A stretch of DNA of 28,169 nt from Paramuribaculum sp. (GTDB lineage Bacteria > Bacteroidota > Bacteroidia > Bacteroidales > Muribaculaceae). The notes below the pieces were generated by a model, which was not told where the DNA came from, searched no databases, and worked only from the letters and a program-made list of their open reading frames with translations. The stretch lies in assembly GCA_009775605.1 (NCBI GenBank), contig VSPV01000017.1, forward strand, positions 1 to 28,169. Reading direction: 5' to 3'. Below, one piece after another: positions 7,868 to 15,652 of this stretch. The translations under genes were made by a program, and so were the position numbers. Position 1 is the first letter of the stretch. Each line of letters starts with the position of its first letter.

Positions 7868-8449
7868 TTATTTATCTCTGATGGCAAGGGCCATAAGGCT
7901 GCCGTCGGGGCCCGGAAAGTGACTGATGCGGATTTCTACCGAAGGCCACGCCGCAATCAAGGCGTGTGAGGCCGTGGCGTCCAGACGGATGTCGGCGAGG
8001 GTCAGACCCGTTATCCCTGCAGCTTTGAAAGCCGCCTCTTTGGCGGTCCAGGCGCGCAGCAGATTTTCTTCGGAGGCGCCATGGATTGCAGTTTCTTCCG
8101 GCGCAAGAAAGCGTCGGGCCACGCGCACAAGCTGTTGTCTCGGCTGCTCTATGTCTATACCTATCGGGCTGCCGGCATGGCCTACGGCGAGTGCAACCGT
8201 GCGGATGGAGTGGCTTATGGAGATCTCGGGGGCTGGGGCGCCGTCAGGCAGGATAAGGAGCGGAGCGCCGTCTGGGTTGTGGGCAACAGTGGCTCCGGTG
8301 CCGAAAAGGGTGGTGACCAGCCGTGCTGTGGCCGCTTTTTCGGCCTCGCGGCGTGAATGCCGGTTGCCGTCTGTGACAATAGGGGCAAGATATATTTCCA
8401 CACCTTCCGCAGGAATGGAAACAAACGGCTCTGTGGCGGTGAGAGGCAT
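7868..8449 (-). CDS. 4'-phosphopantetheinyl transferase, Sfp superfamily
   Basis: This enzyme moves the phosphopantetheine arm of CoA onto a carrier-protein serine. The 193-aa protein shows the two family signatures: GIDIE at residues 97-101 (Mg-binding Asp and Glu) and WTAKEAAFKAAG at 134-145, plus EISISHS upstream. The frame is open to 8512, but codons above 8449 overlap the gldE end, and ATG 8449 sits 22 nt after the gldE stop, so I chose that start. The gldE-PPTase pair is a known Bacteroidota arrangement. Whether it serves fatty-acid ACP or a secondary-metabolite carrier cannot be told here. Confidence 0.87.
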   Translation of the reverse strand: MPLTATEPFVSIPAEGVEIYLAPIVTDGNRHSRREAEKAATARLVTTLFGTGATVAHNPDGAPLLILPDGAPAPEISISHSIRTVALAVGHAGSPIGIDIEQPRQQLVRVARRFLAPEETAIHGASEENLLRAWTAKEAAFKAAGITGLTLADIRLDATASHALIAAWPSVEIRISHFPGPDGSLMALAIRDK

Positions 8450-8471
8450 TCGGTGGAAAGGTGGAAAAGTG

Positions 8472-9845
8472 TCAGTCGGCTTCCGGCAGCTCGTTCTGGT
8501 CGGTCTGGACATCGGGCATCACCTTCACTCGTACCTCGGTGATGCGGTGGGACGACACGCCAAGCACCAGGAAGCGGCAGCGGCCGTAAACAAGTGGCTC
8601 CTTGGCCTTGGGGAAGTCACCTTTTATGGCCAGAAGCATTCCGGCCAGAGTCTCGCAATCCTCCGTCACGTCCTTGTAATCGTCCTCGTTCAGGCCGGTG
8701 ATGCGGAAGAAGTCGGAGAGAATGGTGCGGCCCTCAAACACGTATGTGTCGTCGGGCAGACGGCGGTAGGTTTTCTCTTCCTCGTCATATTCGTCGTTAA
8801 TGTCGCCCACTATTTCCTCGAGCACGTCCTCCATGGTCACTATTCCCTGAGTGCCTCCGAACTCATCCACTACTATGGCCATGTGGATGCGGCGGCGGCG
8901 AAAGTCCTCCAGCAGGTCGTCAATCATACGCGATTCCGGCACGAAGTAGGGCTCGCGCAGAAGCTTGCGCCAGTCGAAATCGGCTTTTGCGGTGCCTATG
9001 TAGGGGAGCAGGTCGCGTGAGTAGAGGATGCCTTCTATGCAGTCCTGCGTCTGGCGGTAGACGGGCAGGCGGGAATATCCGCTCTCGATCACCACCGACA
9101 TCACGGTGTTGAAGTCGGAGTCGATTTCAATGTCGGTCATGTCCACGCGGGGCGTCATTACTTCGGACGCGGTGGTGTCGCCGAAGCGCAGGATACCCTC
9201 GAGCATCTCTTTGTCATCGGGCGTCTTCACGTCGGTGATTTCAAGGGCCTGCGAAAGCTCGTCGGCGGTGACGTCGTGCTGCTTCTTGGTTACGACCTTC
9301 TCCACAATCACAGAACTGCGCACAAGCATGGACGATATGGGCCGGAAGAGCGCCGACAGAAACTGCACGCCCCCCGTGGCCATGCGCACCCAGCGCATAT
9401 TGCCGGAGTTGGCCATGAGCTTGGGGAGAATCTCGCCGAAAAGCAGGATGAGGAATGTGAGGATTACCGTCTGCAATATGAAGCTGAGCACGGGGCTCAT
9501 CCCGTCGAATATGGGGCCTAAGGCGAAATTGCAGAGTATTACTATGGTCACATTGACCAGATTGTTGGCTATGAGTATGGTGGCTAAAAGGCGCTCGGGC
9601 TGGCGGATGAGGTCGAGCGAGCGCTCTCCTTTGGGCGTTTCCTCAAGTTCTTCCATCTGGACCGGAGAGAGCGAGAAAAAGGCAATCTCGCTTCCGGAAA
9701 CGAAAGCTGAAACGAGGAGCGCTAAAACGGCAAACAGGAGTGCGATGATCTGGGCGAGGCCGAAGTGGGCCGGAAACTGCAAGGCGGTCTGCAGAGGGAT
9801 CAGGTCGGAAAGAATCTGAAACAGGGGTAAAGGGACTGTGTCCAA
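8472..9845 (-). CDS. gldE: GldE-like DUF21/CBS/CorC-HlyC membrane protein
   Basis: This 457-aa protein has an N-terminal DUF21 membrane domain with about four hydrophobic segments (roughly 28-52, 88-115, 120-145, 155-175), including FVSGSEIAFFSLSPVQ. A paired CBS region follows (about 210-330: MTPRVDMTDIEIDSDF, SRLPVYRQTQDCIEGILYSRDLL, HMAIVVDEFGGTQGIVTMEDVLEEIVGDI), and a CorC_HlyC domain ends the protein. In flavobacteria GldE is needed for gliding; in non-gliding Bacteroidales its role is uncertain, possibly ion transport or envelope regulation. The only start matching family length is TTG at 9845, one codon after an in-frame TGA, so TTG is probably used. A promoter and a 5'-UTR hairpin lie just upstream. 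Confidence 0.88.
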   Translation of the reverse strand: MDTVPLPLFQILSDLIPLQTALQFPAHFGLAQIIALLFAVLALLVSAFVSGSEIAFFSLSPVQMEELEETPKGERSLDLIRQPERLLATILIANNLVNVTIVILCNFALGPIFDGMSPVLSFILQTVILTFLILLFGEILPKLMANSGNMRWVRMATGGVQFLSALFRPISSMLVRSSVIVEKVVTKKQHDVTADELSQALEITDVKTPDDKEMLEGILRFGDTTASEVMTPRVDMTDIEIDSDFNTVMSVVIESGYSRLPVYRQTQDCIEGILYSRDLLPYIGTAKADFDWRKLLREPYFVPESRMIDDLLEDFRRRRIHMAIVVDEFGGTQGIVTMEDVLEEIVGDINDEYDEEEKTYRRLPDDTYVFEGRTILSDFFRITGLNEDDYKDVTEDCETLAGMLLAIKGDFPKAKEPLVYGRCRFLVLGVSSHRITEVRVKVMPDVQTDQNELPEAD

Positions 9846-9871
9846 AGCTCAGGATAATTAGTTAGAAACAA

Positions 9872-9904
9872 CGCGGGCGTGCCGGGATAATTCCCACGCC
9901 CGCG
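9872..9904 (-). promoter_or_regulatory. GC-rich hairpin in the gldE 5' leader
   Basis: A perfect 10-bp inverted repeat (9872-9881 CGCGGGCGTG, 9895-9904 CACGCCCGCG) with a 13-nt loop lies between the promoter and the TTG start. There is no clear T-run after it on the minus strand, so it may be an mRNA-stability or translation-control element or a weak attenuator. Confidence 0.55.
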
Positions 9905-9915
9905 CGATGGTCGCA

Positions 9916-9947
9916 CAAAGTTACAAATATGTTTGTAAAACAGCAAA
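9916..9947 (-). promoter_or_regulatory. Promoter of the gldE-PPTase operon
   Basis: The minus strand has TAACTTTG at 9916-9923 and TTTG at 9944-9947 separated by exactly 20 nt, a full match to the Bacteroidota promoter. The spacer contains the near-palindrome TTACAAATATGTTTGTAA (9921-9938), similar to the XRE operator. Confidence 0.75.
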
Positions 9948-9959
9948 TCAACCCTTTCC

Positions 9960-10086
9960 TTACCCTGAGCAACTGCATCAGCTTCATAGTTTTCAGGAAG
10001 CAGTCTCAGAGGGTGTTTTACTTTTGGTGTTGAATACCCCCTCTTACGCTTATTATCCATAGTGTACCCCCTTAAGATTGTACTAA
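9960..10086. other. Gene-poor spacer upstream of gldE
   Basis: This stretch, part of a 388-nt gap between the gldE start and the lipoprotein gene, shows no convincing gene. A minus-strand frame with an ATG near 10060 is open but runs through the gldE promoter and hairpin, and I do not recognise its product. Confidence 0.4.
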
Positions 10087-10227
10087 ATCCCATTAGTGGA
10101 CACTAATGAGGCATCTTATATGCTTCACCGGCTTATGGAGGCTCAGCAACGTCAATTTCTGAGGGAAGGCGGGATACGTGAGCAGATGTATAATGCAAGG
10201 AAAAATTACCGGGATAAGCGAGGGTGA
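10087..10227 (+). pseudogene. C-terminal remnant of a four-helix-bundle (suffix-domain) protein
   Basis: After a stop at 10084-10086 the plus strand reads IPLVDTNEASYMLHRLMEAQQRQF, then LREGGIREQMYNARKNYRDKRG and stop. The L-x-x-Q-x-x-x-F-x-x-x-G-G-I-R-E-x-M-x-x-A-R pattern is that of the suffix domain at the C-terminus of four-helix-bundle (S23/Avd-type) proteins common in Bacteroidales. The N-terminal helices are missing and I find no continuation upstream, so it looks truncated. If translated, the first ATG is 10120 (35 aa). The assignment is from memory of the family pattern. Confidence 0.5.
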
Positions 10228-10233
10228 AAGGGG

Positions 10234-10662
10234 TTAGAATTTGCGGCAGGAGATGGTGACGCCCTGGGAGGTGATCATGCGGAGGGTGCGGTCGGAGAGG
10301 TGGTCGATTTCCACGGTGTACACGGGGCCGGCGACGTTGGTGGGTTCTCCGGGGGCCAGCGTGAGTCCCCAGCGAGTAAGCTCGTCGGCTGTACTGTAGG
10401 GGAATTCCATGGTGAGCGTGGAGCCTTTCTGGCTGAGGTTGGCGGTGGCCACCACTCCGCCGGTGGTGAGCTGCACTATGTCGCGGTAGAAACAGTAATA
10501 GAGTTTCTCGGGCTGCTGCACGGTTCCGTCGGGGTATTCTATTGTCATTATCTGCCACTGGTTGTCGAGTTTGCCGTTGGTGGGGCAGTCGCGGCATCCG
10601 GCGGCAAGCAGCCCGGTGGCTGCAATAAGGGTTAGAGCGATTATTTTGTAAAGGGTTTTCAT
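10234..10662 (-). CDS. Small lipocalin-like lipoprotein
   Basis: The 142-aa precursor has a lipoprotein signal ending LLAAGC (Cys23), so it should be lipidated and envelope-anchored. The mature part is short and strand-rich (NQWQIMTIEYPDGT, KLYYCFYRDIVQLTT, TLTMEFPYST, PVYTVEIDHLSDRTLRMIT), the pattern of small Bacteroidales lipocalin-like proteins. Three Cys after the lipid Cys may pair. ATG 10662 overlaps the stop of the Wzi-like gene as ATGA, so I prefer it to the ATG two codons upstream. Translational coupling suggests a shared role in surface polysaccharide or envelope assembly; the function is unknown. Confidence 0.78.
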   Translation of the reverse strand: MKTLYKIIALTLIAATGLLAAGCRDCPTNGKLDNQWQIMTIEYPDGTVQQPEKLYYCFYRDIVQLTTGGVVATANLSQKGSTLTMEFPYSTADELTRWGLTLAPGEPTNVAGPVYTVEIDHLSDRTLRMITSQGVTISCRKF

Positions 10663-12173
10663 AGCCATCCTGATTTAGAGATTGAAAGCATCATGCCGCG
10701 GCTGCGTCCGGTGAGTTTGCCCCAGTCGGCGCCGAGCGAGAGGGTTCCGCTCCATCCTTTGAGGCGTGCGGGACGCCATGTGGCCTCCAGAAGCAGATTG
10801 TAGCCGTGGAGCACCTGCGATGTGGGGATGCCGTATGTGCCCCATGAGCGGTTGTAGGTGAAGAGCACACGGTAGTCGAGTCCGGGCAGCGGAGCGCCTC
10901 CGAAACCGAAGTGGTGGGCCTTGACGCGGTTATGATAGAAATAGAGTTCGTGGTTGGAGTTGTAGAGGGGAGCGCGCAGAAGGGGATTGCCTATGCCCAT
11001 GCCCCAGTGCTGCCAGCCGTTGTAGATGCCGTGGTTGTAATAGTCGTCGCGGCCGCTTACCTGCGAGTTGATTTCGGGGGTGTGGTCCCAGTAGACCGGA
11101 CCGGCCTGGAATTTCATCATCAGGTATTCGTAGACAAACTTGTCGATAACCGGATTGGCCGGAAGGCGTATCTCGCCGCCTATGAGCATGTCGCGCCAGG
11201 GGTAGTCGAAGGTCATCATCGAGTGGTCCTCGAAATAGTGCTTGTAGTAGGCCTTCACGCCCCACTGTGTGTAGTCGGGGAGCCAGTTGAGGCCGAAGCT
11301 CCACTGGCCAGTGTGGTTGCCGTAGCAGTTGAGAATCTCGCCCATCTGCGTGGGGTCTGAGCTATCGCCGCCGGATGACGGTATGAGCACATGCCAGAAA
11401 TCCTTGAGCGAGTGACCCATATGGGAGTATGTGAATTTGCCTGTGGCCTTGTCGTAGCGGCGGATGGTACCACCCCACTGCGCTCCCATCTCCATGCCTC
11501 CTTCGAGGGTGAGCTGGTCGCGTGCCGGGTCGCCTATGCGGAACATGAGCCCCTTGGAATGGAACAGCACGTTGCGGGCCAGGCGCGACGTCTCGGGCAC
11601 ATAGTCCTCGGCCCAGTGCGTGTCGGTGAACGCGCCCACAGATATGTAGGCTCTTACCGACAGCCAGTTGCGGGTGCCGGGAATGAATACGTAGTCGCGC
11701 GTCTCCAGACGGGCCTGGGGAATAGGCCGTGCGTTTTCCGAGAACAGGAGGTCGCCGGAACTCAGGCGCCAGTCGCCCAGGAATGCGTGGCGTTCCTTGC
11801 TGCCTATGGTGAGATTGAGCCAGCGCCAGTTGACGCCGGCGTAGAGCTGCTGCACGTTGAATGTCGACTGATAGTGTGCGGCCACGGCAAGGTCAACTCC
11901 GAAATCCCAGCTCCAGGTGCGGGTGGTGTCGGCGCGGCGGAACAGTGATGCGCGGAGGTATCCGTTGTCTTTACGGAGCGAAGAGAGTCCCTGGCGGTTG
12001 TTTACGAGCCAGAACGGAGTGAAGTCGCCCGAGCTTACAGAGCCGTTGAGCGTCACGCCGTAACGGTAGGTGCTGTCAGGAATCGAACTGAATATGCCTG
12101 CGGCGGCGGGGAGGGCGGCCGCGAGCAGTATCATGGCGGCTATAGACCGCAATTTTTGTGTGATTTTTTCCAT
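10659..12173 (-). CDS. Capsule assembly Wzi-family outer-membrane protein
   Basis: The 504-aa precursor has a signal peptide (MEKITQKLRSIAAMILLAAALPAAAG) and then a strand-rich outer-membrane barrel. It begins YRYGVTLNGSVSSGDFTPFWLVNNRQGLSSL, a Wzi-family hallmark, and contains VDLAVAAHYQSTFNVQQLYAGVNWRWLNLTIGSKERHAFLGD, GLMFRIGDPARDQLTLEGGMEMGAQWGG and a C-terminal strand ending SISKSGWL. Wzi proteins help attach group 1-type capsule to the outer membrane. The frame is open to 12218, but the signal peptide marks ATG 12173. That start lies only about 8 nt from the -7 box, so the transcript may be leaderless. It is followed by the coupled lipoprotein gene. Confidence 0.83.
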   Translation of the reverse strand: MEKITQKLRSIAAMILLAAALPAAAGIFSSIPDSTYRYGVTLNGSVSSGDFTPFWLVNNRQGLSSLRKDNGYLRASLFRRADTTRTWSWDFGVDLAVAAHYQSTFNVQQLYAGVNWRWLNLTIGSKERHAFLGDWRLSSGDLLFSENARPIPQARLETRDYVFIPGTRNWLSVRAYISVGAFTDTHWAEDYVPETSRLARNVLFHSKGLMFRIGDPARDQLTLEGGMEMGAQWGGTIRRYDKATGKFTYSHMGHSLKDFWHVLIPSSGGDSSDPTQMGEILNCYGNHTGQWSFGLNWLPDYTQWGVKAYYKHYFEDHSMMTFDYPWRDMLIGGEIRLPANPVIDKFVYEYLMMKFQAGPVYWDHTPEINSQVSGRDDYYNHGIYNGWQHWGMGIGNPLLRAPLYNSNHELYFYHNRVKAHHFGFGGAPLPGLDYRVLFTYNRSWGTYGIPTSQVLHGYNLLLEATWRPARLKGWSGTLSLGADWGKLTGRSRGMMLSISKSGWL

Positions 12174-12180
12174 ACGGCTG

Positions 12181-12215
12181 CAAAGATAGCTCATTTTCAT
12201 TAAATGAGCCGGCTC
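12181..12215 (-). promoter_or_regulatory. Wzi-gene -7 box with overlapping palindromic operator candidate
   Basis: The minus strand has TATCTTTG at 12181-12188 (perfect TAnnTTTG). Directly next to it, 12189-12196 GCTCATTT and 12202-12209 AAATGAGC form an 8-bp inverted repeat with a 5-nt loop, and 12206-12215 GAGCCGGCTC is a second, overlapping palindrome. The -33 position has no TTTG, which suits an activated or repressed promoter. Confidence 0.5.
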
Positions 12216-12320
12216 CAATCAGTTAAAAAACAAATGTAAGCTCCGGTATGTTGATTCTATGTGGTGCCGTCAGTCACCGTTCAGAAATATGCCGTTTCAA
12301 CTCTTTTCCCGTGTATTATT

Positions 12321-13640
12321 ATGAAGCGTTTACTGTCATTAGTTCTCGTTGCGTCGGCTCTTGGGGCCGTGGCGCAGGTGCACAGCTATGTAGACCAGCA
12401 GCTCGATTCGCTCAAAAGCAGCCATAAAGTGATAACCTTCGGCGAACAGTCGCCGGGCAAAGGCGTCGGGCAGGCATACGCCGACAGCGTGCGCCAGCTT
12501 GTCGACAAGTTCTATTTCGACCAGTTCCGCCATTTCCAGGATCCCGCCGCGCCTTATTTCCTGTTCATGAGCAAGGACGCGCAGCTTGCCATGGGTATAG
12601 GCGGTTGCGTGAGGATGCGCGGATATTACGACTGGGGAGGCGCCGTCAACGCAAGCGGATTCGCTCCATATCTCATCAGCATGAATCCCGATCCGCGCCA
12701 CGACCGTACGTTCGGAACCACTCCGGCCGGATCGTCGCTGTTTTTCAGGGTTATAGGCCAAAACAAGAAACTCGGTGACTATCAGCTGTATATCGAGGCT
12801 AATTTCAACGGATACAAAGGCCGCGATTTCCATCTGAAAAAGGCCTACGCGATTATCAACGACTGGACCATAGGCTATGCCAACTCCACGTTCTCCGACC
12901 CCGCGGCCGTGCCGCCCACCGTCGACGCGCAAGGGCCCAATAACAAGGTTTCGCCCACCAACGTGCTTGTGCGCTGGCTCAAGCCCATAGGAAAGCGCTG
13001 GTCTGTGGCGCTGTCGGCCGAAACGCCTTCGAGCAACATCACGGAAGAGGACGCGGTGTGCGAGAGTGTCGACGACTGGATGCCTGATTTTGCGGCGTTC
13101 GTGCAGTATGCCTGGAGCCAGACGGCCCATGTGAGGTTTGCAGGAATTCTGCGCACCCTTCCTTACCGCGACATGGTGGAAGGCAGGAACCACAACAAAG
13201 CCGGGTGGGGCCTTCAGCTCAGCACAGTATTGCATCCTACGCGCCAGATTACATTCTATGGTTCAGTGAACGGCGGAAAAGGCTATGAAAGCCTCGGAGG
13301 TGACCTCCAGATAGGCAACTACGATCTGATTCCCGATCCGGCACGCCCCGGAACGATGTATGCGCCCGCTGCCGTGGCATGGAATGTGGGTCTTCAGTAT
13401 AATTTCACCCCGTCGCTTTTTGTCTCGGCCAACTACAGTCAGTCGCATTACATGCCTCATGGCGCCGATATGGCTCCCGACGAATACAAGACCGGCCGCA
13501 TGATTGCCGCCAATGTGTTCTGGAACCTGACGGCCCGCATTCAGGTAGGCGCGGAATTCGACATGGGCCAGCGGGTGAACCACGACGGCGCAAGCCGCTG
13601 GGCGCGCCGCGTGGGGGCAATGGCGCAGTTCTCGTTCTGA
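12321..13640 (+). CDS. DcaP-like outer-membrane porin
   Basis: The 439-aa precursor has a signal peptide (MKRLLSLVLVASALGAVAQ), then a short helical part with LDSLK (about 28-60), and a long strand-rich barrel with porin-like alternation: FLFMSKDAQLAMGIGGCVRMRGYYDW, SSLFFRVIGQNKKLGDYQLYIEANFNG, FHLKKAYAIINDWTIGYANSTFSDP, and a terminal Phe in RVGAMAQFSF. These blocks match the DcaP-like porin family, which passes small, often dicarboxylate, solutes. The frame is open to 12261 but ATG 12321 starts the signal peptide. The gene is divergent from the Wzi-like gene. The solute is unknown. Confidence 0.78.
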   Translation: MKRLLSLVLVASALGAVAQVHSYVDQQLDSLKSSHKVITFGEQSPGKGVGQAYADSVRQLVDKFYFDQFRHFQDPAAPYFLFMSKDAQLAMGIGGCVRMRGYYDWGGAVNASGFAPYLISMNPDPRHDRTFGTTPAGSSLFFRVIGQNKKLGDYQLYIEANFNGYKGRDFHLKKAYAIINDWTIGYANSTFSDPAAVPPTVDAQGPNNKVSPTNVLVRWLKPIGKRWSVALSAETPSSNITEEDAVCESVDDWMPDFAAFVQYAWSQTAHVRFAGILRTLPYRDMVEGRNHNKAGWGLQLSTVLHPTRQITFYGSVNGGKGYESLGGDLQIGNYDLIPDPARPGTMYAPAAVAWNVGLQYNFTPSLFVSANYSQSHYMPHGADMAPDEYKTGRMIAANVFWNLTARIQVGAEFDMGQRVNHDGASRWARRVGAMAQFSF

Positions 13641-13739
13641 ACGTAGCTTTTATTTCATTGCGAGGCGCGGACATCGCCATGATATGAACTCCTGTGCCCC
13701 GTATGCGGTTATATTCTTTACAGTCAATAAACAAAGAAA

Positions 13740-14516
13740 ATGGATATATCAGAGCTTTTCGACCTTTCAGGAAAGGTTGCCGTGGTCACCGGGGGTGGCG
13801 ACGGAATAGGCAAGGGAAGCTGCGAGATTCTCGCGGCGGCCGGAGCGTCGGTAGTGGTGAGCGATATCAGCGTCGAAAAGGCGCGGGGAGTGGCCGACGC
13901 CATCAACGCCGCGGGAGGCAGCGCCACGGCTGTGGCATGTAATGTGCTTGAGGATGCAGATCTCGTCAACCTCATCGACACGGCGGTCAGAACTTACGTT
14001 ACGGTGAATATTCTCGTGAACAACGCCGGAATGGGCGGTGGCGGCCGTGAGAATCCTTTCAGAATCGATACGGCCTATATGGAGCGCATCTACCGCATCA
14101 ATGTGTTCGCTCCCTGGCGCCTGTGTCAGCTCGCAGTGCCTGAAATGGGTAAATCAGGCTACGGAAGCATCATCAATATCACCTCGGTCAGCTCCATCAA
14201 CAAGGAGGCCAACATGTGCGTGTATTCGTCGTCTAAGGCTGCCATGAACCATCTTGCCGCGAATCTGGCCTACGACTTCGGCCCTTACGGCGTGAGGATA
14301 AACTGCGTGGGGCCCGGAGCGACCCGCACCGGCGCCCTTGAATCGGTTCTTACCCCTGAAATCGAGGCAAAAATGCTTCGACGCACGCCCATCCGGCGCC
14401 TCGGTGAGGTGTCCGACATAGTACGCGCCGTGCTGTTTTTCGCTTCGCCAGCTTCGGCCTGGATAAGCGGGCAGGTGCTGTTTGTGAACGGCGGCGGCGA
14501 ACAGACGCTCGACTGA
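13740..14516 (+). CDS. Short-chain dehydrogenase resembling 7-alpha-hydroxysteroid dehydrogenase
   Basis: This 258-aa Rossmann-fold SDR has the cofactor loop TGGGDGIG (17-24), NNAG (94-97) and the catalytic Ser149, Tyr162 and Lys166 (ITSVSS...YSSSKAA). GASVVVSDIS after the first beta-alpha-beta, and the C-terminal stretch LTPEIEAKMLRRTPIRRLGEVSDI with SPASAWISGQVLFVNGGG, closely follow E. coli HdhA as I recall it, with the same 13-residue Ser-Tyr spacing. HdhA oxidises the 7-alpha-hydroxyl of bile acids such as cholate using NAD. A gut source makes that plausible, but the SDR family is broad and substrate cannot be proven from sequence. It converges with fmt, with 3 nt between the stops. Confidence 0.85.
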   Translation: MDISELFDLSGKVAVVTGGGDGIGKGSCEILAAAGASVVVSDISVEKARGVADAINAAGGSATAVACNVLEDADLVNLIDTAVRTYVTVNILVNNAGMGGGGRENPFRIDTAYMERIYRINVFAPWRLCQLAVPEMGKSGYGSIINITSVSSINKEANMCVYSSSKAAMNHLAANLAYDFGPYGVRINCVGPGATRTGALESVLTPEIEAKMLRRTPIRRLGEVSDIVRAVLFFASPASAWISGQVLFVNGGGEQTLD

Positions 14517-14519
14517 CGT

Positions 14520-15491
14520 TTAAACCAGCTTCATTTCCGTCATGCGGCAGCCCCGCAGGAAATCGGCGGCGCTCATGCGCTTGCGTCCCTGCGCCTGCAC
14601 TTCGTCAAGCTGCAGCTTCTCGTCGCCGCAGTCAACCATGAGCCGTCCGCGCTCGTCGACCGTGGCCGTTCCGGGCTGTGCGTCGGCGGGAATGCCTGTA
14701 AGCGAGGCCTTGAATATTTTCAGCGAAGCAGCATCGGCTCCCACGCCGTGCATCTCCGTCCAGGCGGTGGGGTAGGGCGAGAGGCCGCGTATGAGATTGC
14801 GCACCGTGGTGGCCGGCCTGGTCCAGTCTATGCGGCACGTTTCCTTGAAAATCTTGGGCGCCGGGGTAGGCTGCCGGCCGGTTTCGGCTGTGAGTTCGCT
14901 CTGGGGAGTGGTGCGGAGAGTGCCTGCGGCTATGGCTCTGACGGTGTCGAGCGTGAGCTCCGCGCCCAGTTCCATCAGCCGGTCATGTACGGTGCCCGCG
15001 TCATCGCTGTCGGTTATGTCTATGCGGCGGCAGTCAATCACGTCGCCTGTGTCAATCTCGTGTTTGAGGAAAAATGTGGTGATGCCCGTTTCGGTGTCGC
15101 CGTTTATCACGGCCCAGTTTATGGGGGCGGCTCCGCGGTAGCGGGGCAGCAGTGAAGCGTGGAGGTTGAATGTGCCGAGGCGCGGCATAGTCCACACCAC
15201 CTCCGGAAGCATTCTGAAGGCTATCACTATGAACAGGTCGGCTCCGAGACTGCGGAGCTCGTCGACGAATTCGGGATTCTTGAGTTTCTCCGGCTGCATG
15301 ACTTTCAGTCCGGCCTCGAGGGCGTAGGTCTTCACGGCCGGGGCCATAAGATGCTTGCCGCGTCCTGCGGGTTTGTCGGGAGCGGTGACCACGGCGGCTA
15401 TGTCGCATCCGGCTTCATGAAGCCGGCGAAGGCTTGCCACGGCGAAATCGGGAGTGCCGAAAAACACTATCTTTAAATCCTTTATTTCCAT
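14520..15491 (-). CDS. fmt: Methionyl-tRNA formyltransferase
   Basis: Fmt formylates the amino group of methionyl-initiator-tRNA using 10-formyl-THF. The 323-aa protein has FFGTPDFAVASL at the N-terminus, TAPDKPAGRGKHL, the catalytic Asn109 and His111 in FNLHASLLPRYRGAAPINWA, and Asp147 in EIDTGD, followed by the C-terminal tRNA-binding domain. Length and motif order are standard. It is transcribed divergently from the GH92 gene. Confidence 0.96.
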   Translation of the reverse strand: MEIKDLKIVFFGTPDFAVASLRRLHEAGCDIAAVVTAPDKPAGRGKHLMAPAVKTYALEAGLKVMQPEKLKNPEFVDELRSLGADLFIVIAFRMLPEVVWTMPRLGTFNLHASLLPRYRGAAPINWAVINGDTETGITTFFLKHEIDTGDVIDCRRIDITDSDDAGTVHDRLMELGAELTLDTVRAIAAGTLRTTPQSELTAETGRQPTPAPKIFKETCRIDWTRPATTVRNLIRGLSPYPTAWTEMHGVGADAASLKIFKASLTGIPADAQPGTATVDERGRLMVDCGDEKLQLDEVQAQGRKRMSAADFLRGCRMTEMKLV

Positions 15492-15519
15492 AATTCCTAT
15501 TCAAAATTTCTAATTGTTG

Positions 15520-15527
15520 CAAATTTA
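15520..15527 (-). promoter_or_regulatory. Likely -7 box for fmt
   Basis: The minus strand reads TAAATTTG, a perfect TAnnTTTG match, 28 nt upstream of the fmt ATG at 15491. No clear -33 TTTG is present. Confidence 0.45.
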
Positions 15528-15572
15528 CCGAATTTTTTTCAACCTCCCCGTGGAAATATGCCCGTTGTTAAC

Positions 15573-15580
15573 TATCTTTG
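15573..15580 (+). promoter_or_regulatory. Likely -7 box for the GH92 gene
   Basis: The plus strand reads TATCTTTG, a perfect TAnnTTTG match, 72 nt upstream of the GH92 ATG. The -33 element is not recognisable, so activation by a regulator is possible. Confidence 0.5.
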
Positions 15581-15652
15581 TAAGAGTGAACGTAAGGGCT
15601 CGTTATCTTTCCGTGAAAAATCAATCATAAGAACAATACTATAACCAGAATC

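Noticed and set aside
9800..10093. Minus-strand frame of 97 codons upstream of gldE
   Set aside because: It runs through the gldE promoter, the leader hairpin and the gldE start, and I recognise no family. A shorter real peptide from an ATG near 10060 cannot be excluded.
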